Made by a program: the position numbers and the translations under genes. The notes under the pieces are model-generated. The model made no database searches and had not been told where the DNA came from. It saw nothing but the letters and a program-made list of their open reading frames with translations. A stretch of DNA of 64,000 bases from Periplaneta americana (Eukaryota; Arthropoda; Insecta; Blattodea; Blattidae): positions 183,546,396 through 183,610,395 of the forward strand of contig NC_091120.1 in the NCBI RefSeq assembly GCF_040183065.1, read 5' to 3'. Of the stretch, positions 23,293 through 34,827 are shown one piece after another. Every line of letters starts with the position of its first letter. Position 1 is the stretch's first letter.

Positions 23293-24910
23293 AGATAGCA
23301 AAACATGCTGAATTTACGTTGGGGGTAATTTTAAAAATATAATTATCTTTTAAATTTGGAATAATATCGATTTGTAAGCCAAGAAATTTAGTTGTTTCTA
23401 TAACGAACATGTTTTTAATTATTGCGCTTGATTACGAGGTTGAATTTGGGCAGGATTTAAATTCGATTATGTTACTTTTGTTACAATTTAATACTAGTGT
23501 TGTAGGATTTAATGGATTAATCTAATCGATTAATCGATCTATTTCTGTTATAAGTTTAAGCGATCAAATATATTTAATCGAATAATCCAGTCGATTAAAA
23601 TTAATGGGTCGTAGTTGATGTTAATTATTATTTTCTTAATACTCATACTAAAAATTCCGACAAAACTTCTCTCTCGGAAATTGCTTACTTAAAAGCACAA
23701 TAGTACTGTTATTTTCTAACTGTAAACCAGGGGAAATCTTTGCACAAATACTTCAGAAAGAGATGGAGATATGAGGACAGTGACCTAGTCTACCTCTATT
23801 TTAAGTTAAAACACATTGCGAAATCCTGATTAAGTTGTATGGTTTTCCAAGAAAACTTCTACCTTGTTGTTACCATATGAAATACATACTATTCTGGAAT
23901 TCATCCCCTTATAAAATAGCCAGTCTACACTGTGTGCAAGTGAGAGCGTAACTACCTTCTTCGCTTTCTAAAATCTGGTAATTCGATTACAATAGGGGCC
24001 AGTCGTTTGTTTCGACCGTTGTACTTTTGCAGTTGCAGTTTCTGTACTGAGTTTATATATGAAGGTTGTGTGTTTAGTTTGATAAAGAAAAAACAAATCA
24101 GTTTTCTGTGGTTTGTGAAAATATAAACTCCATTATGTCATATGAGAATTTGAGAGGTAAACTCGGTGAAACGTTTGGATTTAAATTGAACGATCATGGA
24201 GAAATGCTCTACAGAAAAAAAAAGTTTTTTCGTGTTTAGTGATGCAGGTAACATTGTTACTAAACGTAGAGCGGCACTTAATTCGGAGCATGTGAATGCA
24301 CTCACATGTTTAAAGTCATGGATGAAGGAGTATTAACTAAGTGAGTCTTTATACTTTTTGCTATTTATGTTTATCTAAAAAATTCCCGAAGAAATTGACA
24401 CAATAAATTCTAAGCCTCCTAATAAATACGTCAGTGAGTAATTAAAATAGTTGTTTTCTAATATAACGATACAATATATACATATAAAATACAACATTTA
24501 ATACTTATGCTTATCATCGAACTCAAGTTAAATTTAACAATAATTGTGTATTACAGTATTTTAAAGCATTAATTCTTCAACTCGATCAAAACTCTATTAA
24601 ATTCAAATAGTTAATCGATTAAATATTTTCATCCATCAACAGCACTATTTAATACTAATTTATTGCCTGAGAACCAATCACATATTTTGAAGAAAATTGC
24701 CTCTGTTGAAGATTGGAATGTGTTAGAACTATTGGCTGTAATTACTATACTTGTATCACCTGCAAATAATATGGGATGACCTACATCTTTTATTACAGGC
24801 GAGAAGATCTTTTTATGAACAGTAGGGTACCTAAAATTGATTCTTGTGGAATTCCATTATTAATAGTTCCAAAGAGTTCAATTTCCACTTTGCAATTCCC
24901 GCTCCGTTCA
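23293..24910 (-). pseudogene. LINE reverse transcriptase remnant split by a hAT element
   Basis: On the minus strand, 24870-24656 reads GIPQESILG then an A/F-A-G-D-T-S-I segment (degraded Y-A-D-D box) and WFSGNKLVLN. After the hAT insertion the frame resumes with NMFVIETTKFLGLQIDII and NSACFAI (23410-23300). Together these are the palm and thumb of a non-LTR reverse transcriptase. Stops and substitutions mark it as dead. Confidence 0.82.
23495..24647 (+). mobile_element. hAT element with 8-bp target duplication
   Basis: Ends tagtgttgtagg and caacagcacta, flanked by a perfect 8-bp duplication tttaatac (23487-23494 and 24648-24655). The coding remnant near 24130-24335 reads as a FGFKLNDHGEMLYRKKK finger start and, after a frameshift, LNSEHVNALTCLKSWMKEY. 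The first looks like a BED-finger region and the second like the C-terminal end, with the catalytic core missing. Inserted in the LINE remnant. Confidence 0.9.
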
Positions 24911-24990
24911 CCACAATTTCCTTCACGTCTGGCCGGAGATCGAACCGGCCGCTTGGATGGAAGACCAGCGCCCTAATTTGTTCACCATAA
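24895..24990 (-). mobile_element. SINE head fragment
   Basis: On the minus strand a B-box-like ccggttcgatctccgg with an upstream anticodon-arm-like stretch; only part of the tRNA head remains. Confidence 0.55.
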
Positions 24991-25078
24991 ATCCGATTTT
25001 GTTCCTATCATGCATGAAAATTGTATAAGTTATCGATGCATGTTAACGTCATCACATATGGTACTTTTATTTTTCCAG

Positions 25079-25196
25079 CATACATGCTCGCAGATCAAGG
25101 CTACGATGTGTGGATGCCCAACCTACGTGGTAATGAGTACTCAACGATGCACACTCGTCAAAGAGATCCTGGGACAAAGGAGTTCTGGGATTTCAG
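25079..25196 (+). CDS. Acid lipase exon 3: core strand and FWDF segment
   Basis: Residues 101-139 plus two bases of codon 140. It follows acceptor ttttccag and ends at donor gtaata (25197), a weaker donor than the others. The product reads YMLADQGYDVWMPNLRGN and ends with EFWDF, matching the family's L-A-D-x-GYDVW-x-x-N-x-RGN block and its FW-DFS block. Joining across intron 3 makes codon 140 AGC (Ser), restoring FWDFS exactly. The phase fit on both sides is strong support. Confidence 0.93.
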
Positions 25197-25199
25197 GTA

Positions 25200-25793
25200 A
25201 TACCTACAGCTCTTTCAGTTGACTCAGGAACAAAATGTATTTTTTTCATGGTTCAGCTTATGCTTGCTCCCCGTCCGTTCATCGTCTCCTTTGTTTTCGC
25301 ACATATTTTGATTCTTTGGTATCGATTACCCATTACTTTACAGTAGTTTATCAACTCTATTCCGATCTCCTTTGTGTTTACACCATAAGTTATAGACTTA
25401 TTTTACACCAATTTATTCTCAGCCGTCTGTCCACCAGTTCATTTAATTAATCTTCCATATATCCAATCGAATAGAACCATATTTTCGTTTACCAATTCAT
25501 TATCCAAGCTTGCTCTTCCATCCATACAGGGCACTAGCCAGCCAGTCAAATATTCAACCATCCAACCGCCAACACGTTTATACAACCATTCATCCGGCAA
25601 TCCACTCATCTATCAGCACAACTACTCAACAACATGTCCATCCATCAATCCATCCATTTATCCCTTCGTCCATCCATTCACTAAATACACATTTATCCAA
25701 AAATTCAACAATATACCCAAACATCTACCAATCCTCCGAATATCCTTTATCGACCATAGTTATCTCGTGCCCGCTTCATTCCATCATTGTGCA
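25200..25793. other. Intron 3 sequence with (CATC)-rich stretch
   Basis: Low-complexity ccatc/catt-rich DNA at about 25505-25700 creates an apparent open frame but no recognisable protein. Confidence 0.5.
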
Positions 25794-25905
25794 GACCCAG
25801 AAACAAACTTAGGGCCACCTGAATATTCAAAGTTCCAGTTATAACATACTGCGCATGCTCAGTAAGTATGGAAAATTCAGATGGCTTAAATTTTGTTTCT
25901 GGGTC
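25794..25905. mobile_element. Small hairpin MITE
   Basis: gacccagaaacaaa at the left is answered by ttttgtttctgggtc at the right, with further complementarity inward. About 112 bp. Confidence 0.75.
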
Positions 25906-26710
25906 TGTACCAATCCAGTAGCCTCATTAACACTGAATGGATTTGGAAATCCGACGCCAAGGAGCGTGGACAATTTTTCACTTTTCATTTTCACTTAATT
26001 TATTGCATTCCACAGATCTGACATCAATATTGTATATATTATTTTATATATTATATACCATCGTATCAATATTGTAGCTTAGACATATGGAACAAGTGAA
26101 AACTTACACAAAAATATTTATTAATAGTATACAGCAAGCATATTAACTTAAATTACAAGCATTAATATTTTATCTTTTAAGTATAAGTTATGGTATGGAG
26201 AGATTTAGTTAATTCTTTTTTAAACTTTTCCTCTTGGCCCTTTAAAGCCTTAAGGTAATCGTACAGTACATTTAAGAGACAGATGAACAGTGAACTCCTC
26301 TTTCTTGACATCTCAGACGAACAGAGATTAGATGGAGATCTGATTAGCATCTTGTATTAAAATTACGAATGTTCTGATTAGTACAAAAAGTATCTTGAGA
26401 TTTATACGTAAATAAATTTCTAAATTATAGACATCAGCTCAAAGAATTTTGAGTGACCACAAGGGTCCTGAATACAGTAAACATGTACAATATAATGTGA
26501 TGTGATACATTAAAGAAAAAAGAAAGTTAATTGTTGAAGGCAAATATAAGTTGATTAATTGAAATAGAGATGATGATATAATTTAATAGATCTACTGGTA
26601 ATATACCAGCACAGTAATATGATCTCCAGATTATATCAGAATTGTGGAATAATATGATCTCGAAAGCAATATAGTTGCATTACTGCTCCGGTTAATTTAA
26701 CGAATGTCAG
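25906..26710. other. AT-rich intronic sequence, nothing identified
   Basis: No frame, tandem repeat or element end recognised. Confidence 0.45.
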
Positions 26711-28465
26711 TCTTTTATCATCCAGTTTGCTGTCAAAAAATCTGAAAGTTAGAATTTGTAAAACAGTTATATTACCGGTAGTTCTTTATGGTTGCGAAAC
26801 TTTGTCTCTCACTTTGAGAGAGGAACATAGGTTAAGGGTGTTTGAGAATAAGGTGCTTAGGAAAATATTTGGGGCTCAAAGGGATGAAGTTACAGGAGAA
26901 TGGAGAAAGTTACACAACACAGAACTGCACGCATTGTATTCTTCATCTAACATAATTAGAAACATTAAATCCAGTCGTTTGAGATGTGCAGGGCATGTAG
27001 CACGTATGGGCGAATCCAGAAATGCATATAGAGCAGACGTCCCCAAAAGCGTCCTCGCGAGTAAGGCCCTGAACGCAACCGAAGCCAGTACGTAATGAGC
27101 GCGCTCCGCCTCACCCATCCCCACCTGTACTGTACTCAATGTTTATGCGCAAACGAAGAGCAGTGGCGAACTACCATTATCATTGTGTTGGTCGGAGTGT
27201 TCCACCGTTTCACAATGTCTTCTAATCATGGACGTAGCACATTCAAGGATGAATATGAAGAGAAACTTTTTTGTGTCAGTGGGGAGAATGTAAAATGCTT
27301 AATTTGTTCGAAAATTCTTAAGGGTGTGTTAAAATTCAACATGCGACGACAATACTCGATTCTTCACAAAGGATATCATGCAATTACAGGCATATTGGAC
27401 ATGTGAAAATAATTTATTTTGGGGCTATCTGTATAACTCTTGGTTATACATAATAATCAGTATATTACAATACGTTTACACTCAAATATATATTATTTTT
27501 AGTTTAATTTTAGATGAAATGCGTAGGCCTACAAATATTTTCATAAATAAAAAACAAGAAAATACAAACAAAAATCACACACGTATCCCCAGTATTAAAG
27601 AAAAAAAAAAGCTTCTTGCTAGCTATGTTCTAGCCTGGAATGTTGGAAAATCAATGAAGCCCTTTACAGAAGCATCATTTGTAATATCGTGCATACAGAA
27701 CGTTACTAAAATACTGTGTCCAGAACAAAGTCAAAGTTTAAGAAAATTAAATTGGTTCCAATTACAGTTCAGAGAAGCAATTTCAAGATTGTAAATGTAA
27801 TTGAATCTGAAGTCGAAACCACATTAACCAGTATGTAGCTTACTCACTTGCATTGGACGAAAGCACAGATAGAAATGAAAAGCTCACCTAGCCATTTTCA
27901 TCCGAGGAGTTAATGAACATTTTACTGTGTCTGAATGTCTTCTAGATGTAATTACAAAATACAACTGGAGAAGATCTTTTCCAGGCACTGAAAGGCACCA
28001 TAGAACAGAAGAGGTTGAATTTGCAATGGCTTGTGTCAATAGCAACAGACGGGGCTGCAGCTTCATAGTATGTCAAAATAATATACAAACGTATGATATT
28101 TCTTATTATTTTGATGTTATTATTTGTAAACATAAGCAGACCGTTGCCGCGATCCTTCACTGATAGCTCCCATCTGTTGAGGTACGAGTCCCTTCCCCTG
28201 CTCGAGCCAGCACGCTGTGTTCGGCGGGCAGCATCGAGAGCACGAATGACGATACGCTTTTTGGAGACCTCTGATATAGAGTGTTAGTTGGGAGGCCGGA
28301 GGGAACAAGATCTTTGGGGAGGCCGTGACGTAGATGGGAAGATAATATTAAAATGGATTTGTGGGAGATGGGATATGATGATAGAGACTGGATTAATCTT
28401 GCTCAGGATAGGGCTTATGTGAGGGCGGCAATGAACCTCCGGGTTCCTTAAAAGTAAGTAAGTAT
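26711..28465 (+). mobile_element. 5'-truncated LINE, interrupted by a hAT element
   Basis: Plus-strand coding from 26711 reads SLLSKNLKVRICKTVILPVV, YGCET, VLRKIFGA and RLRCAGHVARMGESRNAY up to 27033. After the hAT element it resumes at 28282 with VGRPEG-like sequence and ends near 28450 with a MNLRVP-like carboxy terminus and an agtaagtaagta tail. This is the C-terminal region of a non-LTR retrotransposon also present, in fuller form, at 41863-44100. Confidence 0.9.
27034..28273 (+). mobile_element. hAT deletion derivative, copy 1
   Basis: A 1,240-bp element with ends cagacgtccccaaaagcg and its near-inverse, flanked by a perfect 8-bp duplication atatagag (27026-27033 and 28274-28281). It encodes a BED-type finger (27215-27406; KCLICSKILKGVLKFNMRRQ) and a middle block (27600-27790). 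A LALDESTDRNEK block with the VRGVNEHFTVSECLLDVI segment follows near 27850-27955. Out of the annotated frame it continues TTGEDLFQALKGTIEQK and SIATDGAAAS. The remainder of the transposase is deleted. Confidence 0.95.
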
Positions 28466-28873
28466 AATCATATTAATGTACTATGTACAGGTGGTTTAAT
28501 ATTTTAAAGTGGATTCACAGTACAGCAGAAATATGTAATCCAAACGATCGTACCACCTAGCTCTGCTGTGGTTCTGGCTATGTGAGGACAGTACACTGCA
28601 CCGCATTACGTGCTCACAAAGAATTAATTTATTTTGTAATGCCAACTTTTTTTCCTGCAAAATACAATTTAGCCCCCTTTAGACTTTTAATACTTTTTAT
28701 TCCTTGTTAGGTCCTCCTATCCAATAGGTTTGTCGCAATTTTCTAATTACGAAGTAAGGAAAACACAGATAGGTTGAAACCTACAAACTTAGGCCCTACT
28801 TAACGACGTATTATTAATGATTATAGTTTCAAACAACTTATTGACGTCATATTTATGTCTGAACTGTATGGAC
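28466..28873. other. Sequence between the LINE and hAT copy 2
   Basis: No feature recognised. Confidence 0.4.
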
Positions 28874-30094
28874 CAGAGGTCTCCTAAAAGCGTATCGTCA
28901 TTCGTGCTCTCGATGCTGCCCGCCGAACACAGTGTGCTGTAAGGCTAGAGAAGGGGAAGGGAATCATACCTCAACACATGGGAGCGATCAGTGGGGTATC
29001 GCGGCAACGGTCTGCTTATGTTTACAAATAATAACATCAAAATAATAAGAAATATCATACGTTTGTATGAGCCCCGTCTGTTGCTATTGACACAAGCCAT
29101 TGCAAATTCAACCTCTTCTGTTCTATGGTGCCTTTCAGTGCCTGGAAAAGTTCTTCTCCAGTTGTATTTTGTAATTACATCTAGAAGACATTCAGACACA
29201 GTAAAATGTTCATTAACTTCTCGGCTGAAAATGACTAGGTGAGCTTTGTCATTTCTATCTGTGCTTTCGCGCAATGCAAGTAAGCTACAAACTGGTTAAT
29301 TGTGGATTCGACTTCAGATTCAATTACATTTACAATTTTGAAATTCCTTCTCTGAACTGTAATTGGAAATAATTTAATTTCCTTAAACTTTGACTTTGTT
29401 CTGGACATAGTATTTTAGTAACGTCCTGTATGCACGATTTTACAAATGATGCTCTGTAAAGGGCTTCATTGATTTTCCAATATTCCAAGCTACAACACGG
29501 CTAACAAGAAGCTTTTTCTTTAATACTGAGGATACGTGTGTGGTTTTTGTTTGTATTTTATTGTTTTTTATTTATCAAAATATTTGTAGGCCTACGCATT
29601 TCACCTAAAATTAAACGAAAAACTATATATTTATCATGCGGAGCTGAGTGTAAACGTATTGTAATATACTGATTATTATGTATAACCAACAGTTATACAG
29701 ATAGCCACAAAATAAATTATTTTCACATGTCCAACATGCCTGTAATTGTATGATATTCTTTGTGAAGAATCGAGTATTGTCGTCGCATGTTGAATTTTAA
29801 CACACCCTTAAGAATTTTCGAACAAATTAAGCATTTCACATTCTCTCCACTAACACAAAAAAGTTTCTCTTCCTATTCATTCTTGAATCTACTATCTACA
29901 AGACTAGAAGACATTGTGAAACGGTGGAACACTCCGACCAACACAATGATAATGGCAGTCCACCACTGCTCTTCGTTTGCGCATAAATATTGAGTACAGT
30001 ACAGGTGGGATGGGTGAGGCGGAGTGCGCTCATTACGTACTGGCTTCGGTTCCGTTCAGGGGCTTACTCGCGAGTACGCTTTTGGAGACGTCTG
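28874..30094 (-). mobile_element. hAT deletion derivative, copy 2, inverted
   Basis: A 1,221-bp relative of copy 1 in the opposite orientation, with its own perfect 8-bp duplication gtatggac (28866-28873 and 30095-30102). The minus strand repeats the NEHFTVSECLLDVITKYNW block (28945-29274) and the BED finger near 29790-29910. The deletion junction after the TDGA segment is almost the same as in copy 1, so both descend from one deleted source. Confidence 0.95.
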
Positions 30095-30102
30095 GTATGG
30101 AC

Positions 30103-30336
30103 TAAGCTACCAATTGCATTACTGTCTCGAGACTACGCCTCATTGAATGGGGAAGTGATTATGAAAAAGTTAATGGGACGCATAAAATGAACTACAATAA
30201 AAATTTTATTTCAAATCCAAAACATTCTTCAATCCCAACCATGATCAGCAACCACGAACAGCGTAAACGTTTTATGCAATTACACGGATTCGATGATTTC
30301 TCTGTCATGCATTTGTAATGTTCTAATTACATTCAT
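30103..30336. other. Sequence before the foldback element
   Basis: No feature recognised. Confidence 0.4.
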
Positions 30337-30536
30337 ATACTGTTCTCCAACCAGGAGATCAACCGTGAAAGGAATGTGCTTACTATTGCGTCATCTATAG
30401 GAACGAAGTCGATAAATAAAATTACCGTTATAACGCCAGTTTAAAAACCATGCGCTCTCCTGCATATGTTATTTCCTGTATGAAGAGATTAAAAGACCAG
30501 GAGATTAACTGTGATCTAATTTTGTAACTAGGATAG

Positions 30537-30893
30537 TATCAATATGTCTGTATCAATGTTATGGTTTGTGCTGTGGGAGCTAGCCAATAGAGATAAGAGT
30601 ACCCACGTGTGTGACCTTATGTTATCTTATGATATCAGCATTCATTCACAGCATTACCCTCCTTCGTCTCATCCGGCAGAGACTTTCTCGTGGTTGGAGC
30701 GCAGTAATTCCCGTTGTCTACTTAAGGACGATCATATACTGTACTCCAACCAGGAGAAAGTCTCAGGGGAATGAGACGCATCGGGGCAATGTTGTGAGTG
30801 AATGTTGATGTCATAAGGTCACACACGTGGGTACAAGCATCTCCATTGGCTAACTCTCAAAGCACAAACGATAACACTGATACACACATACTT
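30537..30893. repeat. Palindromic MITE inside the foldback element
   Basis: The ends near 30540-30600 (tgtctgtatcaatgttat...ggagctagccaat) are mirrored in inverted orientation near 30845-30890. Confidence 0.75.
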
Positions 30894-30896
30894 ATA

Positions 30897-32010
30897 CAGG
30901 GACATCATTTTATTTTTACTTCAATTTTTATTGTACCTGAGTTTTGGAATGTACTTCACTCTCACCCCTTCTACTAGTAAACTTCCAACCGTTCACGACA
31001 CAGAGCCGAGGGCGCGTAAGCAGTACTGAGTTACTGTGTATAGTACGTTTCAGAAATATGTTAGCGTTTTCCAGTGACGAAAGAGCTTTCAATATTGAAC
31101 CATATTTTCGTACGGGTACTTTCGTCCGTTTCCCTATGTCGCATCCCGGTTTCCTCCACCTGCTTCTGTTCGCCCCTTTGTAAAGTCTAGTAGCTGGGCT
31201 ATCTCAGCTCTTTTCTGAAAACATTAATTTTTCTTAGGAATTGGACGTCTACGTAATATTATTCAAGTGTTTAAAATAACTTAAATAAAAGGGCCTCCTT
31301 AAGTAATTAACTGTCACGTGATTTCCCCCCCCCCTTTCTACAACCCTGCGACAAAACCACTTGAACGGACAGTAGATAGCATTTCTGAGTGATTTTATCT
31401 TTTCGGATCGGGCAGAAGTGAAGATTGAATTTACAGTACGTGAGGTACTCTTTTATAGAGTAGGTACAGAATTATTTCAACATTAGTTACTCGTATGAAG
31501 GACGAAACTGGTAATTGGAATTAGGTACAATAGTCTATAGTGCGATAATATGCACAAAAGAACTGAAGCCTGTATCGAAATGAACGGCCACGATTTTCTA
31601 AAATGTGTTTAAATATCCATATTATAATTATTTTTCAATTTAACTTCATTCTCTATATAGTACGCTAATGTGCTGTAACAGTACAATATGCACTGCATAA
31701 TTAATACTTCCGAATGGATAGCTCAATTCGTGTGTAAAACACTAAGTGTTAATACAGTACTGTATTTTGATTAAACAAAAACCTAATGAAAATTATCAAA
31801 CTCAAAATTGCGATATTTCCTAGTTTACATAAATGGATGAACTACTTTTCTTCCCTCCTATACCTAGTAAAGTGATTTGCATTTTACGCCAGTATCATCG
31901 AACTCCGTCGTGGAAAGGGTAGCAAACGGTGTTTCCTGTTTCAATCGTTAATAGAAAGGTATAGCCAGCTTAATATTAAAAATGTTAGTAAAAATAAAAT
32001 GATGTCCCTG
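30897..32010 (+). mobile_element. 1.1-kb TA-flanked TIR element, copy 2
   Basis: Same ends as the element at 16834 (cagggacatcattttatttt ... tccctg) and TA on both sides. The short frame at 31058-31183 reads MLAFSSDERAFNIEPYFRTG, as in the other copies. It is inserted between the arms of the foldback element. Confidence 0.92.
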
Positions 32011-32326
32011 TACTACCCTAGTTACAAAATTAGATCACGGTTAATCTCCTAGTCTTTTATTCCCTCCATACAGGAGAGCGCATGTTTTTAAACTGACGTT
32101 GTTACGGTAATATTATCTATCTACTTCGCTCCAATAGATGACGCAATAGTAAGACATTCCTTTCACGGTTAATCTCCTGGTTGGAGAACAGTAAACCATT
32201 TTTTTTAACTATAACGACTCGACCTGCACTCTCTTGATCACAACTCGATATAGCCACTTCGGGATCCATCTACTTGTTTGCTCAACTTATGATGATCTAC
32301 GTATTCAAAGTGGTGAATTTTTCCAG

Positions 32327-32573
32327 CCTGAACGAAGGTGGTGTTTATGACTTGCCGGCTGTAATCGACTATATCCTGGAGAAGACAGGAAAGGAGAAGA
32401 TCATTTATGTGGGGCACTCCATGGGCACCACCATGTTCTACATCATGATGTCTCAACGGCCCGAATACAACCAGAAGTTCACCGTCATGATCAGCTTAGC
32501 CCCCATCGTCTACACGAGTCATATCAGACAGTTTGCGGTTAATGTGATCGCCTACCTATCCGATCCAGTCAGC
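32327..32573 (+). CDS. Acid lipase exon 4: nucleophile elbow GHSMG
   Basis: Last base of codon 140 to residue 222. Acceptor ttttccag, donor gtaagt (32574), phase 0. It carries the conserved YDLPAVIDYIL helix (147-157) and the nucleophile elbow GHSMG with Ser171, the expected active-site serine. These are followed by TTMFYIMMSQRPEYN and the SLAPIVY strand that leads into the cap region. The conserved W-H-E before the GVYDLPA helix is replaced by L-N-E-G, a local divergence. A reading frame open from 32274 extends upstream of the acceptor, but those codons are intronic and match nothing in the family. The exon begins about 130 bp after a foldback element. Confidence 0.95.
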
Positions 32574-32693
32574 GTAAGTAACAGTCTATTATAGCATTAC
32601 TATTTCAGAAGTGTTGCCAACAGTTGTTCGTATAATCCCGCTAGATGGCTTTCGAAAACCCTGGATTTTTTAACAAATATCTCTAGATTTTAA

Positions 32694-34246
32694 CACAGTC
32701 TACTATATACAGTCACGAAGCTCAATATGTAGTAAAAATGCAAACATCGGTAGTTGCCCACCACTAGGATCGCTACTATCGCCTCATCATCGCAGATCTC
32801 TCTCCTAGCAGGCGACAAAATATGTTACACTTTCGTTGTCGCGTTCTTTTGGAAAAATTAACACCTTCCTTCCGTTATTGAAATATTAAATGCATAAAGT
32901 TAATTTATTATTTTAATGAAGTATATTAAATTCCACCATAAACTCGGAGATACCTGCAAGAAATAAGTTAATATAATTTTTGTTTGTGCAAAACGAACTG
33001 AAATTTACTATAATAGCTTCACTCATTCAAGATTATAGCGATAATTAACTATGAAACCAATAAATATTAATTTGCATTTCTCTTTACAACAATAATAATG
33101 GAAATATGAATTAATGGAGTAACTTACGTGTACCGGTACTTGTAGTGTAGGCTTACGTAGTTAACAAAGTGGGATGAGGTTAAGCAATAATAATCACACC
33201 AGAATTGGAAATAAAACGTGGTCAATAAATTTTATTGTAACAGACTTTTCCTACATCTCTAGTAAAGCAACAAATAAAAATAACAACAAAATTAACAGCT
33301 ATAATTAAAAACATATCTTTTGAAGAAAAAAGTGGGCCTAAGCAATAATAATCCCACCAGAATTGAAAATAAAACGTGATCAATAAATTTCATTAAAACA
33401 AACTTAATTTTTCGGTAACTGTGAATTACAGGAACGCCACTTCTAACCTTTTTCAAAATCGCTGAAATAACCTATAAAACGAAAGTATTTAAAAAAATGT
33501 GTTAGAAGATTGAATTTGTGTATTTTTGGTCCAGGGAGCATCCGCTTTTTGGTGCAAAGATAATTCGTTTGGCGTGTTTCTTAATTGAAATTATGAAATG
33601 GCGTTCCTGTGCTTCACATTTAATAATTTTTCTACGTCTTTAGTAAAATAACACATAAAAATAATAACAAAATTAATAGCTACAATTAAAAATATGTCCT
33701 CTGAAAAAAAAAAAGTAGACCTAACCTTTATTTCTCTGGAAATTTAGCAGCCTAAGTGACAGAACTTTAACCGGTATCTAATGTCCTTTCGGTTAGACTG
33801 AAACATTTCATTGTGAAATTTAAGGATATAATGTATTCTAACAGTCACAAAGAACTTCAAATTAACAGTTTTGTTTCTGCACAGCATTCTTGTGGAAACC
33901 CAGGAACATTTCTGAATCTTTCGGAAATCGGAAAAAGGATAACTCTGGCCTCTTTCTCTTACTGTTGCTACAATTTATAGCACTACAAACGTCTCCTCCT
34001 TGTCCCATATTATTATTATTCCAATTATTATATTTCAGCCATTAACATTTTCATTACAACCAATAACGAACATTTCACAAGCATCAATGTGAAATACGCA
34101 ACGAGCTAGCACTCGATAGAAATACGACACAGTCCAAAGTCGACCATGGACAGTCTATTGTTTCTAGTTGCTAACCGCTTGGAGCGCTTTATCATGAGAT
34201 TTGCAAAAAAACACCTCAAGCTTCGCGACTGTATATAGTAGACTGT
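32694..34246. mobile_element. 1.55-kb TIR element, copy A
   Basis: Inverted ends cacagtctactatatacagt and actgtatatagtagactgtg. The flanks are gattttaa on the left (32686-32693) and attttaa after 34247, a target duplication of 7-8 bp that suggests a hAT-like mechanism. The interior is AT-rich without a transposase. A rearranged copy in the opposite orientation is at 45059-45979. Confidence 0.82.
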
Positions 34247-34270
34247 GATTTTAATGTATACTTATTATTC

Positions 34271-34448
<178 letters not shown>

Positions 34449-34827
34449 GTCAAGATAGAGCATCCACCCGCCAATGTAACGACATCCGTCCGCCAATGTA
34501 ACGAATAATGCACACTATTATCATTGCCAATGTGGCGCTATAAAGCAATTTTGAACACTTTTATCACAGACACAACATATTTAAATTCTTATTGCACTAT
34601 ATATGTTACCGTTAAAACCCAAAATTCGACAGAACCAGTTTCAACTAGTAAAAACTATCTTAAAAGTATTTATTTCAGTCACTGACTTCACAGCATATGT
34701 ATTAAGGTGCTACAACTTTACATTACATATTTGAAAGACGTATGAACGTTTTCGTTGGTCTTCAACATCATCAGATACGAAGTACATTTCAGAAATATCA
34801 GTGCTCTCTACATAATATCTACAAATA

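Larger units (their letters stand above)
30337..32195. mobile_element. Foldback element next to lipase exon 4
   Basis: The arm at 30337-30536 (tactgttctccaaccaggag onward) is matched in inverted orientation at 32013-32195. Between the arms lie a second palindromic segment (30537-30893) and copy 2 of the 1.1-kb TA element. The right end is about 130 bp from the exon 4 acceptor. Confidence 0.85.

Noticed and set aside
25510-25812. 100-residue Ser/His/Pro-rich frame
   Set aside because: Low-complexity CATC-rich DNA without conserved motif.
32274-32326. Extension of lipase exon 4 upstream to an ATG at 32274
   Set aside because: The codons match nothing in the family, and the acceptor at 32325-32326 restores FWDFS with exon 3.
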